42,008 nucleotides of DNA, from NCBI GenBank assembly GCA_903868125.1, contig CAIPUE010000021.1:1-42008 (forward strand), given 5' to 3'. Below, in pieces: positions 16,103 through 25,598 of this stretch (the first letter of the stretch is position 1; every line of letters begins with the position of its first letter). The notes beneath the pieces were generated by a model. That model was not told the DNA's origin. It ran no database searches and worked only from the letters and a program-made list of their open reading frames with translations. The stretch is from an uncultured bacterium (lineage in GTDB: Bacteria > Cyanobacteriota > Vampirovibrionia > Gastranaerophilales > Gastranaerophilaceae). Made by a program: the position numbers and the translations under genes.

Positions 16103-17476
16103 ATGTATAATGTTGCGATAATAGGTGCAGGTCCTGCTGGAATTTTCACTGCGTTGGAAATAATGAAATTAAAACCTGATTGGAAAGTCGTTTTAGTTGA
16201 AAAAGGTAAAAAAATAGAAAAAAGAAAATGCTTTTTGAGAGAAGGATACAAATCTTGCCCCGGTTGTAAAAAATGCGGGCTTTTATGCGGATGGGGCGGT
16301 GCAGGAGCTTTTTCTGACGGCAAATTAACCCTAACACCTGATGTAGGCGGGAATTTACTTGATTACATGCCAAGAAAAGATGTTGAAAAATTAATCGATT
16401 ATACTGACAAAATTTATTTGGATTTTGGGGCAACCGACATTGTTTACGGAAAGGATAAAGAAGATTATGCTAAATTAGCTCATAAGGCTACTTTGGCTGA
16501 ATTAAAGCTGGTTCATTCTCCTGTAAGACACATGGGAACTGAAAGAAGTCTTAATGTTCTGAAAAACATGCAGGATTTTTTGGGTGAAAAAATTACAATA
16601 TTATACGATGATGCAGTAGATAAATTAATCGTTGAGAATGAGCAGGCAAAAGGATTTACCACGAAAAGCGGACAAAAAATAACCGCTGAATATATAATTA
16701 TAGCACCGGGTAGAGAAGGTGCCGACTGGCTTACTTCCGAGTTTGCAGAAAATAAAATAGGAATGGTTAATAATGCTGTTGATATCGGAGTTCGGGTTGA
16801 ACTTCCAGCACCTGTATTTGAGCCGATAACAGAAAAACTCTACGAATCAAAATTGATTTATAATTCGCCGACTTTCGGAGATGAAGTGAGAACTTTTTGT
16901 ATGAATCCTTACGGTGAAGTTGTAAGCGAAAATTATAACGGTATTTTAACTGTAAACGGACACAGTTACGCCACAAGACAAACTGCAAACACTAACTTTG
17001 CACTCCTTGTTTCAGAAAAATTTACAGAGCCGTTTAAAGAGCCTATCGCTTACGGTCAGCATGTTGCAAGATTAGCAAATATGCTTGCGGGCGGGGTTTT
17101 GGTTCAAAGATTCGGCGATTTGCTTGACGGACGACGCTCTACGGTTGATAGAATTAATTCAAGCACAATAACTCCAACATTAACTTCTGCAACACCGGGA
17201 GATTTGAGCTTGGTCTTACCTTACAGACAACTGTTGAGCATTATCGAAATGCTTTATGCGTTGGATAAACTCGCACCGGGGACAGCTTCTCGCTACACTT
17301 TGCTTTATGGAGTTGAGGTTAAATTTTATTCTGCAAGAGTTAAATTAACAGATGAACTGGAAACAGAAGGGGTTAAAAATCTTTTCACAATCGGAGACGG
17401 TGCAGGCGTTACAAGAGGTTTAATCCAAGCCTCCGCATCAGGAGTTCATGTCGCAAGAATTATTTGTGCTCGATAA
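16103..17476 (+). CDS. FAD-dependent oxidoreductase (COG2509-like uncharacterised dehydrogenase)
   Basis: The 457-residue flavoprotein has the Rossmann GxGPAG at residues 8-13 (AIIGAGPAGIFTALEI) with an acidic end of strand 2 (VLVEKG), and a second FAD-contact motif near the end (LFTIGDGAGVTRGLIQAS). Just after the first strand pair is a Cys-rich insert CPGCKKCGLLCGWGGAGAFSDGK, typical of this uncharacterised dehydrogenase family and possibly redox- or metal-active. TGGAG precedes the ATG, and a TTGATT/TACAAT promoter lies upstream. Substrate unknown. It stands alone between a terminator and a 760-base non-coding stretch. Confidence 0.88.
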   Translation: MYNVAIIGAGPAGIFTALEIMKLKPDWKVVLVEKGKKIEKRKCFLREGYKSCPGCKKCGLLCGWGGAGAFSDGKLTLTPDVGGNLLDYMPRKDVEKLIDYTDKIYLDFGATDIVYGKDKEDYAKLAHKATLAELKLVHSPVRHMGTERSLNVLKNMQDFLGEKITILYDDAVDKLIVENEQAKGFTTKSGQKITAEYIIIAPGREGADWLTSEFAENKIGMVNNAVDIGVRVELPAPVFEPITEKLYESKLIYNSPTFGDEVRTFCMNPYGEVVSENYNGILTVNGHSYATRQTANTNFALLVSEKFTEPFKEPIAYGQHVARLANMLAGGVLVQRFGDLLDGRRSTVDRINSSTITPTLTSATPGDLSLVLPYRQLLSIIEMLYALDKLAPGTASRYTLLYGVEVKFYSARVKLTDELETEGVKNLFTIGDGAGVTRGLIQASASGVHVARIICAR

Positions 17477-17494
17477 GCTTGTAAAGGGTTTAAA

Positions 17495-17517
17495 ATAGGT
17501 TCGCCAACCCAACAACA
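17495..17517 (+). repeat. Degenerate GTAGG-family hairpin
   Basis: ATAGGTT-CGCC-AACCCAACAACA: a 4-base stem (GGTT/AACC) with the usual CAACAA-like tail. A weak copy, recognised from the layout shared with the better ones. Confidence 0.4.
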
Positions 17518-17590
17518 TGAAATGGTTCAACGGATAAGTTAGTGAAAAGTTAATATAATTGAATATTAAACCCTGACTTTGCTTAGTGCA

Positions 17591-17620
17591 GTAGGTCGGG
17601 CATTCTTGCCCGACAACAAA
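17591..17620 (+). repeat. GTAGG-family intergenic hairpin
   Basis: GTAGG, then TCGGGCA paired with TGCCCGA around TTCT, then CAACAAAAAGC. A good copy of the family dispersed through this window. Confidence 0.75.
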
Positions 17621-17868
17621 AAGCAATAAAATCTAACATCTCGTCGTCCTGAATTGACTGCTTTTCAATGCGAACGATTGAGCCGTAGAAAATGTCCCTA
17701 TGCCCTGAAAATTAAGTGATGAGTGTATTTCATGGACTTTTCGCAAGAACCACATGAAATTAAAGATTTAGCACTCAAAAAAACAGTTTTAAATTCACTC
17801 TAGTAGCGGATTACATCCCATTCACTTGCCTTGTAATATGTATGAATAGCTAGTTTTAGCCCTGCAGG

Positions 17869-17898
17869 AATGATAAAAAATGAGAATTTTTTATCATT
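17869..17898 (+). terminator. AT-rich perfect hairpin, possible terminator
   Basis: AATGATAAAAAAT pairs exactly over 13 bases with ATTTTTTATCATT around a GAGA (GNRA-type) tetraloop, followed by CTTTT. No gene immediately upstream uses it, so an unannotated short RNA or a decayed transcript is possible. Confidence 0.5.
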
Positions 17899-18169
17899 CT
17901 TTTAATAAATTGTGTGTATTTTTATAGTTTTGACTCAAAATCATCAAAAATCGCATTAATTCGTCAATGGCTAAAAGCTAGTATTAGTGAATAATACAAG
18001 AGTTTGATAATCTGAAAAGATACTAGCCGAGCATCCAAGACACATATTATAACCCGTAATTGTTCTTGGTATAAGGATTACAGTACAAAAAGTTGTGTGC
18101 TAAATCTTTACATGAAATCGGTTATGATTTGATTGCAATTCGTTATGAAAAAAGTACGCAAGACTTACT

Positions 18170-18197
18170 GACGGTGCGGTTTAAATCCGCACCCTAC
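18170..18197 (-). repeat. GTAGG-family intergenic hairpin
   Basis: On the minus strand: GTAGG followed by GTGCGG paired with CCGCAC around ATTTAAA, then GTCAGTAAG. It lies about 45 bases downstream of the gyrA stop codon. Confidence 0.75.
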
Positions 18198-18242
18198 TGC
18201 TACCACTAATATTGACTTAGCTGGCATCAGTCAGCGGTTTCA

Positions 18243-20795
18243 CTAATCTTCGTTATTATCCAACAAGCTTGTCTGCTCTGTAACGACTTCAGACTCTGAA
18301 TTATCTGCTAATCTTTTGATATCCAATTCAGGTTCGTCATCAGGGTTGATAATTTTGTTTACAGACATTACCAAATCGTTTCCGACGAGATTTTGTGCCT
18401 TAACACCAGTTGCAGGTCTGCCTTGTCTGGAAATATCACCCGCTTTTATTCTTGTAACAATGCCGTTTGCAGTTACCAACATAATTTCGTCTTTTTCTTC
18501 AACAATAGTCAATGCAACCAGTCTTGAAACAGAGGATTTGAATTTAGTCGCAATCAAGCCGATTCCGCCACGGTTTTGCGCTCTGAATTCGGATAATTTG
18601 GAACGTTTACCAAACCCGTCAGAAGTTACCACAAGTAAATCCGCATCGTAATCTCTAGGCACAATATCGCATCCGATAATCGTGTCGCCTGAACGCAATT
18701 TCATGGAATTAACACCCCTTGCGCTTCTGCCCAAAGGTCTCAAGTCCGAAACGCCAAATCTAATCGCCATACCGCAGCTTGTTCCGATAATAATTTCGTC
18801 CTTTGCGTTAGCCAGCTTAACCCAGTTAAGTCCATCGCCGTCTTCTAACCCAATAGCGATAATCCCGTTTCTTCTTATGTTAGAGAAGTTATCAAGTCCT
18901 ATTCTTTTAATATAGCCGCCTTTTGTAAGCATAATCAAATTCATATCGGCAGAAAAACTGCTAACCGGTACAACCGCCGTAATTTTTTCATCTTGCTCAA
19001 TAGGAAGAACGTTCACAATCGGCAAACCTTTTGCCTGTCTTTGCCCTTCAGGGAAGTCATAAACGTTTAAGCTGTAAACCGTACCTTTTGAACTAAAGAA
19101 AAGCACCTTATCATGCATCATTGCGGTGAAGAAATGCTGAATATCATCATCTTCTCTTGTTTTAATTCCTGACTTACCTCTTGTAGCTCTATTTTGGCGT
19201 TCAAATGTGTCAAGAGAAATCCGTTTCAAATACCCTTGGTGCGTTATAAACACAGCCATAGGAGTATTAGGCGTCAAATCTTCAATACTCATTTCACCCT
19301 GCTCAGGAAGAATTTGAGTTCTTCTTTCGTCTCCGTATTTTTCTTTGTCCGCAATCATTTCTTCTTTAATGATAGTTAAAACTTTCTGTCTGTCCGCCAA
19401 AATGCTCTCGTATTCCTTAATTTTGTTCAATAATTCTTCGTATTCAGCCTTGATTTTATCCTGTTCAAGTCCTGTCAAACGTCTCAATTGCATTTCAAGA
19501 ATTGCATTGGCTTGGTCGATATCAAGCCCGAATTTTGACATCAAGCCCAAACGAGCTTCGTCAGTGGTTTTTGATTTTTTAATTAATTCAATAACTGCAT
19601 CCAAAGACCCAAGCGCAATAAGTAAACCCGATAAAATATGGGCGCGCATTTTTGCTTTTTTCAAGAAATAAATTGTTCTTCTTGTTATTATTTCGACTCT
19701 ATGTTCAACAAATTCGTTCAAAACTTCGTATAAATTCATCAAACGTGGCTGTAAGCCTACAAGCGCAATCATATTGACACCGAATGAAGTTGCAAGTTGA
19801 GTTTGTTTAAACAAATTATTTTTAACGACCTCTGGTTTCGCATCACGTTTCAATTCAATAACCACGCGCATACCGTCACGGTCAGATTCGTCTCTCAAAT
19901 CGGAAATCCCGACTAATTTTTGTTCTTTCACCAAATCGGCTATTTTTTCAATAAGCATAGCTTTATTAACCTGATAAGGAAGTTCAGTAATTATTATCGC
20001 CGTTCTGCTCATACGTCCGGCTCCGCCTGCAAGTTCTTCAAAACTTGCGACCGCAGACATTTTTATTGAACCGCGGCCTGTTGTGTAGGCCTGTCTAATT
20101 TCACTAAGTCCGATAATTCTTGCCGCAGTAGGAAAATCAGGTCCTTTTATATGTTCCATTAAGCCTTCAAGCGTAATGTCGGGATTATCAATAAGCGCAA
20201 TTGTACCATCCACTACTTCGCATAAATTGTGCGGAGGAATATTTGTCGCCATACCTACCGCAATACCTGAAACACCATTTAATAAAAGCATAGGAAGTCT
20301 TACCGGTAAAACGGAAGGTTCTTCAAGCGAACCATCAAAGTTCGGGGTGAATTTAACTGTTTCACAATCAATATCAGCAAGCATGGACGTCGTAATTTTA
20401 TGCATTCTTGCTTCGGTATAACGCATTGCGGCTGCGGAATCACCGTCAACCGAGCCGAAGTTCCCATGCCCGTCGATTGTTTGGTACCTTGTCGAAAAAT
20501 CTTGAGCCATACGGACAAGCGATTCATAAACCGCTGTATCGCCGTGAGGATGGTACTTACCAAGAACTTCCCCGACTATACGGGCAGATTTCTTAAACGG
20601 TTTGTCAGGAGTCATCCCAAGCTCATTCATTGCAAAGAGAATTCTTCTGTGAACAGGCTTTAAGCCGTCTCTAACATCAGGGAGCGCACGACCTACGATA
20701 ACACTCATCGCATAATCAATATACGAACGCTTCATTTCTTCTCTAATATTTATCGGAACAATTTTACCATCACTAAATATATTTTGCTGACTCAA
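18243..20795 (-). CDS. gyrA: DNA gyrase subunit A
   Basis: The 850-residue protein is a type IIA topoisomerase A subunit that introduces negative supercoils together with GyrB. The start region [28 protein letters not shown] is diagnostic. The catalytic tyrosine is Y126 in AAMRYTEAR. At the quinolone-pocket positions (E. coli Ser83/Asp87) it has T87 and E91. The C-terminal beta-pinwheel carries a GyrA-box-like [10 protein letters not shown] that departs from the canonical QRRGGRG. An upstream TTG at 20810 is in frame. I prefer the TTG at 20795 because GGGGGT lies 7 bases before it and the first transcribed base is close by. ParC is the alternative, less likely. A promoter is visible at 20824-20851. 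Confidence 0.93.
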   Translation of the reverse strand: MSQQNIFSDGKIVPINIREEMKRSYIDYAMSVIVGRALPDVRDGLKPVHRRILFAMNELGMTPDKPFKKSARIVGEVLGKYHPHGDTAVYESLVRMAQDFSTRYQTIDGHGNFGSVDGDSAAAMRYTEARMHKITTSMLADIDCETVKFTPNFDGSLEEPSVLPVRLPMLLLNGVSGIAVGMATNIPPHNLCEVVDGTIALIDNPDITLEGLMEHIKGPDFPTAARIIGLSEIRQAYTTGRGSIKMSAVASFEELAGGAGRMSRTAIIITELPYQVNKAMLIEKIADLVKEQKLVGISDLRDESDRDGMRVVIELKRDAKPEVVKNNLFKQTQLATSFGVNMIALVGLQPRLMNLYEVLNEFVEHRVEIITRRTIYFLKKAKMRAHILSGLLIALGSLDAVIELIKKSKTTDEARLGLMSKFGLDIDQANAILEMQLRRLTGLEQDKIKAEYEELLNKIKEYESILADRQKVLTIIKEEMIADKEKYGDERRTQILPEQGEMSIEDLTPNTPMAVFITHQGYLKRISLDTFERQNRATRGKSGIKTREDDDIQHFFTAMMHDKVLFFSSKGTVYSLNVYDFPEGQRQAKGLPIVNVLPIEQDEKITAVVPVSSFSADMNLIMLTKGGYIKRIGLDNFSNIRRNGIIAIGLEDGDGLNWVKLANAKDEIIIGTSCGMAIRFGVSDLRPLGRSARGVNSMKLRSGDTIIGCDIVPRDYDADLLVVTSDGFGKRSKLSEFRAQNRGGIGLIATKFKSSVSRLVALTIVEEKDEIMLVTANGIVTRIKAGDISRQGRPATGVKAQNLVGNDLVMSVNKIINPDDEPELDIKRLADNSESEVVTEQTSLLDNNED

Positions 20796-20823
20796 TTTTA
20801 ATACCCCCAACTTCTATAAGACC

Positions 20824-20851
20824 ATTATAGCACAAGCATAAGTGATTGCAA
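20824..20851 (-). promoter_or_regulatory. gyrA promoter
   Basis: On the minus strand TTGCAA (20846-20851) and TATAAT (20824-20829) are separated by 16 bases. Transcription would begin near 20817, giving a leader of about 20 bases before the TTG start. Confidence 0.7.
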
Positions 20852-20873
20852 TATTATTGGGAGTGAGAGGTGA

Positions 20874-20930
20874 GGAGGAAAGAGTGAACAGAAATATGCA
20901 TTTTGCATATTTCTGTTCACTCTTTCCTCC
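20874..20930. repeat. 27-base perfect inverted repeat
   Basis: Arms at 20874-20900 and 20904-20930 are exact complements with only TTT between them. Arm ends are GGAGGAAAGAGTG... and ...CACTCTTTCCTCC. It sits immediately upstream of the gyrA promoter in the divergent gap. There is no T-tract directly after it, so it is not a typical terminator; cruciform potential is high. Confidence 0.9.
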
Positions 20931-20951
20931 GTTTCAACTTCATAACCCGAA

Positions 20952-20970
20952 GTAGGGTGCCTTTTGCACA
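20952..20970 (+). repeat. Truncated GTAGG-family hairpin
   Basis: GTAGGGTGC-CTTTT-GCACAC: a short stem GTGC/GCAC following the family head; the tail is lost. Confidence 0.5.
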
Positions 20971-21171
20971 CTTAATATTTGATTTTTGTTACATCCCGCG
21001 AAACCCTCTTTAAACTTGAAAGTAAATTTTCCATGTTTTTTAATTGTAACAATTTATTAAAAAATCCCCCAAAATCAATAAAAATTGGCATTTTTTAACT
21101 TTAGTTGTTTTAACCTAGATATAGGTGCTTCATTTTAGTGGATGTGGATTTTATTAATAGGTCGTGTGTTT

Positions 21172-22665
21172 ATGAGTCGAATTGAATCAGCAAAAAATTA
21201 TCAAAAAACTACAAATTATAGTCCGAAACAAACAAATTTTGCTTCAAAACAAAGTTTTCAAAGCGGAGCAACTTTGTCTATAGAAAACATTAGAAATATC
21301 AGTCATGATATGGCAAAACCGATTGAAGAAAAAATATCCAAAAGAATGCCTATCATTAACTGGATTTCTCGTAAATTAGCAGACAAAAACGGAGAGTTCC
21401 AAAATCAGGTAATAAACGCAATTTTTACAACAACACTTGCTCCGGCTTTTATCGCTTGGAATCCGCTTTCAAAGCAAGATGAAAAAACGAAGCAGTATAC
21501 CGCTCTTCGTCAGCCTATTTCTGCTGCAATTGCAATATTGGGCGGACTTCCGATAACGATGATGATTAATTCCTACATGAATAAAATAAGCTCCGAAGGT
21601 CATCATAAATCAATTGACCTCAGAATGCAGCCCGATAACGCTTATTTGAAAGGTAGATACAAAATAGAAAAAGGGATGATAAATGGACAAAAAGTCAGCT
21701 TTGCTGATTATGTAAAACAAATACAACAACAAAAAGTTGATTTATTCACAAGTTTAATAAGTGAACATCCTAACAATATTAAAATAGACGAAAATACAAG
21801 GATTATTTCAGTCCTTAAAAAAGATGTAAAAGGAAATAAACCAACTTGGACGCAAATGGGACATGATATTCCTAATTTAGGTACACAGACAGAATTGAAC
21901 AAGTATCTTAAATCAAACAATTTGCATAATGTTAAATTTAGTGATTTTATGCGCGACGAATTCAAATTTGAATTTTTTAACGATGGTACTATTAAACCTT
22001 ATACTATTGAGGATAAACTCAAAAATGTTAAAGCCATGGATTTCTTGCGTAAATTAGGAGTAGTTACAAAAAAAGACTTTCATGAAAGTGATTTAAATGA
22101 ACTTTTATCAATAGTTCGTCAAAGAACTACAGCCGAAGAAGAAATTAGAGGGGCTATTAAGTCGGAGGCATTTAAGCCCAATGGTATTAAAAAATTTATT
22201 GATGCATTCAGTAGGCAAGCAGCCAGAATAACCCAAGGATACCTTGGAGAACAAGCTTCCAGACGTGAAACGATAACCTTAGGCCAATTTTTCGCAAGAT
22301 TTGATTATAATGAGGCAAATCTGCAAAAATTAATGGATGGCAGTATGATTAATGCATTGAATGAAATGAAACGGCAGTTTAATAAAGCCGGAAAAAGCAA
22401 ATTTAATGCAGCAACCACGATTCAGGATTTTGCCAAGAATATAATGCACAATAAAATAGCAAAGACCGTATCTTACTTCAAAAACTATAAAACTTTTGTC
22501 GGTATATTTGCCAATTTGTTTACAACGGCAGTTACCTGTACCGCTTTGAACTGGGTATATCCAAGAATAATAGAAAGATTTTTCCCTAATTTGGTAAAAG
22601 ACGATAAACCGAGTAATGAGCCGAAACTTCAAAGCCCCACAGTGCAAAAAGGAGGGAATAAATAA
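21172..22665 (+). CDS. Hypothetical membrane-associated protein with NFAS motif
   Basis: About 497 residues from the ATG at 21172; an upstream in-frame ATG at 21142 would add a hydrophobic 10-residue start and is less likely. The polar N-terminus contains TNFASKQSF (21-29), matching the NF-x-S/G motif of other genes here. Hydrophobic stretches lie near residues 80-96 (NAIFTTTLAPAFIAW), 118-138 (PISAAIAILGGLPITMM) and close to the C-terminus (FVGIFANLFTTAVTCTALNWVY). The centre is charged and helical. The family is not recognised. Its TAA overlaps the next gene's ATG by one base, and the GGAGGG ribosome site of that gene lies in its last codons, so the two are translated together. Confidence 0.75.
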   Translation: MSRIESAKNYQKTTNYSPKQTNFASKQSFQSGATLSIENIRNISHDMAKPIEEKISKRMPIINWISRKLADKNGEFQNQVINAIFTTTLAPAFIAWNPLSKQDEKTKQYTALRQPISAAIAILGGLPITMMINSYMNKISSEGHHKSIDLRMQPDNAYLKGRYKIEKGMINGQKVSFADYVKQIQQQKVDLFTSLISEHPNNIKIDENTRIISVLKKDVKGNKPTWTQMGHDIPNLGTQTELNKYLKSNNLHNVKFSDFMRDEFKFEFFNDGTIKPYTIEDKLKNVKAMDFLRKLGVVTKKDFHESDLNELLSIVRQRTTAEEEIRGAIKSEAFKPNGIKKFIDAFSRQAARITQGYLGEQASRRETITLGQFFARFDYNEANLQKLMDGSMINALNEMKRQFNKAGKSKFNAATTIQDFAKNIMHNKIAKTVSYFKNYKTFVGIFANLFTTAVTCTALNWVYPRIIERFFPNLVKDDKPSNEPKLQSPTVQKGGNK

Positions 22666-23483
22666 TGCAAATTTCCTCCATAAATAAAATCGGCGGCACA
22701 ATTAATAAACAAGTCGGTAAAGTGTTTGAATATACAACAAAGAACAAATTTATCGCTAAGTCATTGGAACAGGGTTTTAATGAACCTGCAAAATTTGCTG
22801 CTAAAATGTTTATTGTATCAATTGTTACTAAAGATGTTATAGGATGTATATTTTATACTTATCAAAGCTTAAATAATAAGAGAATCCCTGAAGAAAAGAG
22901 AAAATTTGTTGCCGCATTAGACCTAATGCAGGGGATTATCAATGTTGGCGGTCAGATTTTAATCGGTACGGCAATTGATTCTAAGTTTACCCCTAAATTA
23001 TTAAGCAAATATACCGGGATTATTAAAAATAAAATAACCGGTACGGAAACTTATGTTAATACAAAAAGTCCTTTGGCTTCAGACAATATAATTGAAATTA
23101 CCAAAAAGGTTTTACTTGAAAAAGCAGGTGAAATTAAGACTAAATATGGCGTAGACGTAAATAAATTTAACGTTCAGGATATTAATAGTATTGGTGAGCA
23201 AATTATAGGCAGAATCGGCAAAGACAGTAAAAAGTTTAAGTCGTTTGAAACAGGCTTTGGCATATTGATTGCAGCTATTGCCACAACTGCTTTAACAAAA
23301 CGTGCGCTTAATCCTCTAATATCAACACCTCTTGCCGGATGGTTTAAAGAAAATTACTTGGATAAAAAAAACAAAAAGCCTAAAAACCAACATGATAGAG
23401 TTTATTACGAATGGTCAAGCTTAGGACCTAAATACAATAATAAAATAGATACAACTTCATTTAGTAAAGTATCTTCAAAATAA
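22665..23483 (+). CDS. Hypothetical membrane protein, partner of the preceding gene
   Basis: A 272-residue protein starting MQISSINKIGGTINK. Hydrophobic segments lie near 46-66 (AKMFIVSIVTKDVIGCIFYTY), 86-105 (LMQGIINVGGQILIGTAID) and 197-215 (FGILIAAIATTALTKRALN). The C-terminus is basic and polar (KKNKKPKNQ). No family recognised. Its start overlaps the stop of the upstream gene (TAATG), a strong sign that both products act together, probably in the cytoplasmic membrane. It ends two bases before the stop of a convergent gene. Confidence 0.75.
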   Translation: MQISSINKIGGTINKQVGKVFEYTTKNKFIAKSLEQGFNEPAKFAAKMFIVSIVTKDVIGCIFYTYQSLNNKRIPEEKRKFVAALDLMQGIINVGGQILIGTAIDSKFTPKLLSKYTGIIKNKITGTETYVNTKSPLASDNIIEITKKVLLEKAGEIKTKYGVDVNKFNVQDINSIGEQIIGRIGKDSKKFKSFETGFGILIAAIATTALTKRALNPLISTPLAGWFKENYLDKKNKKPKNQHDRVYYEWSSLGPKYNNKIDTTSFSKVSSK

Positions 23484-23485
23484 AC

Positions 23486-23989
23486 TTAGGCCATATAATT
23501 AAGCGGCTTGGGATTATTCGAATAATTTCTAATGTATTCTAAAATTGCACCGCCGATTTCTTCGTTAGGGTCAAACGGCTTTTTGTCGTTAGAATTATCG
23601 AGTGAATTTCGGATAAGCATTTTAACTAAAGGACCAAATGCATCAGGAACTTGAGTTTTACGGTAAATTCCCGCCAGATAAACCTGAATGTTCGGCGATT
23701 TTGTATCGTTAAATCTCGCAAAAGTAGGGTACATTGAGGCAATGCCTTTTGTTCCTTTGTCAATCATCCTGTCGATAATATAAAGCGATTCAACAATCTG
23801 TGCTTCATCTTGAGAAGTTTGTAAAATACTTTTCAAATAAGGTAGGGCTTGTTCTTTTTGTGAAACAAAATAATTTACCCTATCCTGATTAAAAACGCAG
23901 TAATTTCTTTCTTGCACAGGAAGTACAACCGCAGGAGGCGGAGTTGAATTGGAAGTATAATTTTGATTTATGCTTGTTATTCTGACCAT
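23486..23989 (-). CDS. HEAT-like helical hypothetical protein
   Basis: A 167-residue protein starting MVRITSINQNYTSNSTPPP, then a helical body with HEAT-like pairs (EQALPYLKSILQTSQDEAQ, IVESLYIIDRMIDKGTKG, NIQVYLAGIYRKTQVPDAF). No membrane segment. AAGGA lies 5 bases before the ATG. Two GTAGG-family hairpins lie directly upstream (24001-24078) and must fall in its promoter or leader. Family unknown; it resembles in style, not in sequence, the HEAT-like protein at 324. It is convergent with the gene at 22665. Confidence 0.72.
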   Translation of the reverse strand: MVRITSINQNYTSNSTPPPAVVLPVQERNYCVFNQDRVNYFVSQKEQALPYLKSILQTSQDEAQIVESLYIIDRMIDKGTKGIASMYPTFARFNDTKSPNIQVYLAGIYRKTQVPDAFGPLVKMLIRNSLDNSNDKKPFDPNEEIGGAILEYIRNYSNNPKPLNYMA

Positions 23990-24000
23990 GTTTTTCCTTA

Positions 24001-24078
24001 TTGTCGGTGCGCATAAAGGCGCACCCTACTTCTACTGCTTTATTTTTTATTGTCGGTGCGGTTAAATCCGCACCCTAC
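24001..24078 (-). repeat. Tandem pair of GTAGG-family hairpins
   Basis: Two copies in the same minus-strand orientation: 24001-24029 (stem GTGCGC/GCGCAC, loop CTTTAT) and 24050-24078 (stem GTGCGG/CCGCAC, loop ATTTAA). Both start GTAGG and end CGACAAT. The stems differ by compensating changes while the flanks are the same. They lie between two minus-strand genes. Confidence 0.85.
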
Positions 24079-24110
24079 TTTTCACTTTTTCCTTTTTGCT
24101 TTTCACTTAT

Positions 24111-25598
24111 CTACGAATAAACAAAAGGCGGACCGTTTTTCACTTCAAACAAAATGTTCTCAGCAATCGTTTTAAGCTCCTGCTTCGGCTTTCCTCTTTG
24201 AAGCTGAACGTAAAATTCATCACAAAGCGGTTCAATCGCTGCGTCTTTTTTCGCTTTAAAGTTCCTCAATTCTGTTGCAACAAGATTCTGCTGTAATTCA
24301 AGCTCGGTTTCGGCGTTCATCTTTTTAACCTGAACCTCTTTTACTCCTTCGCCCAAAACTTTTCCTCCGTAAGAAACAGCACTTATGCCGGTTATTCCGA
24401 TAAAAAGATTTCTAAATAGCGGGTTGGATATATCTAAAAGCCAATTGTAAAAAAATGCCCGATAATCATTAACGTGCGAATAAAACGCCGGTTTTGGAGT
24501 TCCGTCACCACCAAATGCTCTATCAACTTGAGCAGTAGACTTTTGGGTGTTAAAAGAAATCTCGTCAATAAATTTGTTCTTTTCTGCTTCAGCCCAAGGT
24601 AATTTTGATAACTCATCTTTAATATATTTTGGCTCCGCATCTATTGCTTGGAGCATATTTTGAAGGTTTATTTTATCTGTTTCTTTGTTCGTAATATTAG
24701 ATTGAGAGATTATTTCAGAAATTTTGGATTTAGAAGCTTCAATATATTTTTCCAAGTATTGTTTACTTGTTCTTAAATTTTTTAAAGATAAAAAGCCCAA
24801 ACCTGTAATCCCAAATAGAGTTACAGCTCCGAGTACAAAATATTTCCAATTATCTGACTTTTCCCCTTTTTCGTTTTCTTCTTTACCCATAAACTTCAAT
24901 CTGTTGTTAAAACGGCTGAATACAAGAGGGGTTTTAGGCTCAGTACATAACCATTCGCTAAATTCGTTTGCTTTATCTGAAAGCATACTTCTGGTTATTT
25001 GTATTTTGCCTGAAAAAGATTGTGTTTCCACCGCAATCAAATTTTCTTGAAGATTTTTTTGAATATCAGCCTCTTTTTTCTTAACCCAAACTTCCTTAAA
25101 CCCATCAATAAACATTTTACCCATAAACGCCATGGCACTTATGGTAAGAACTCCGGTTCCAGCTAAAATAGTTTTTTGGTTAGGACATTGAACCATCTGA
25201 TAAATGGATTGGTGAACCTCCTCATTTATCGCCAAATTTCGGGTCAAGGACGGCAATTTTTGTGTAGATTTGAGTGTTAAATGAGCTTTTGCACTCTTTT
25301 TTACGATAAAACTCACCAATGCCATAGTAGCCATGACTCCTGTAGAAATAAGACTTATCGGCATGATGCTTTTTTCTTTAGAATTTTTATTTTCACGAAG
25401 TTTCACGGGCATTTTGGCGTTATCCGAGATAACCAGTGAATTATAAATTTCGTTCATATTAATATTTTTCGGCTCTTTTATAAGATAATTAACGACAACA
25501 CCTTCTTTTGTCGCATCGGCAATTCTTTTCTGCGCTTCGGTGCGGTTTCTGTTTTGTCTTTGAAGTTCAGCGTCATTTATCGGATTAATACTCGCCAT
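24111..25598 (-). CDS. Hypothetical membrane protein with an internal duplication
   Basis: A 495-residue protein starting MASINPINDAELQRQNRNRTE. Two regions are clearly duplicated: about 145-195 (hydrophobic segment, then FKEVWVKKKEADIQKNL and ENLIAVE) and about 397-450 (hydrophobic segment, then VKEVQVKKMNAETEL and QNLVATELRNF). Further hydrophobic segments lie near 80-99 and 255-272. Each half thus looks like membrane helix, basic V-KK turn, acidic helix. Function unknown. Its ATG overlaps the end of the upstream gene by 14 bases, so they are coupled. Confidence 0.75.
   Translation of the reverse strand: MASINPINDAELQRQNRNRTEAQKRIADATKEGVVVNYLIKEPKNINMNEIYNSLVISDNAKMPVKLRENKNSKEKSIMPISLISTGVMATMALVSFIVKKSAKAHLTLKSTQKLPSLTRNLAINEEVHQSIYQMVQCPNQKTILAGTGVLTISAMAFMGKMFIDGFKEVWVKKKEADIQKNLQENLIAVETQSFSGKIQITRSMLSDKANEFSEWLCTEPKTPLVFSRFNNRLKFMGKEENEKGEKSDNWKYFVLGAVTLFGITGLGFLSLKNLRTSKQYLEKYIEASKSKISEIISQSNITNKETDKINLQNMLQAIDAEPKYIKDELSKLPWAEAEKNKFIDEISFNTQKSTAQVDRAFGGDGTPKPAFYSHVNDYRAFFYNWLLDISNPLFRNLFIGITGISAVSYGGKVLGEGVKEVQVKKMNAETELELQQNLVATELRNFKAKKDAAIEPLCDEFYVQLQRGKPKQELKTIAENILFEVKNGPPFVYS

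Larger units (their letters stand above)
17477..18242. other. Long non-coding stretch between convergent genes
   Basis: This 766-base gap lies between the plus-strand oxidoreductase and the minus-strand gyrA. I find no ORF with a ribosome site on either strand. It contains three GTAGG-family hairpins (17495-17517, 17591-17620, 18170-18197) and one long AT hairpin (17869-17898). The words TTAGCACTC and GTGCTAAATC recur but form no clear pattern. A decayed gene cannot be ruled out; none is recognisable. Confidence 0.6.

Noticed and set aside
24001-24078. CRISPR-like repeat-spacer appearance of the paired GTAGG hairpins
   Set aside because: Only two units, repeats are palindromes with differing stems, spacing is short and copies are dispersed; no cas genes.
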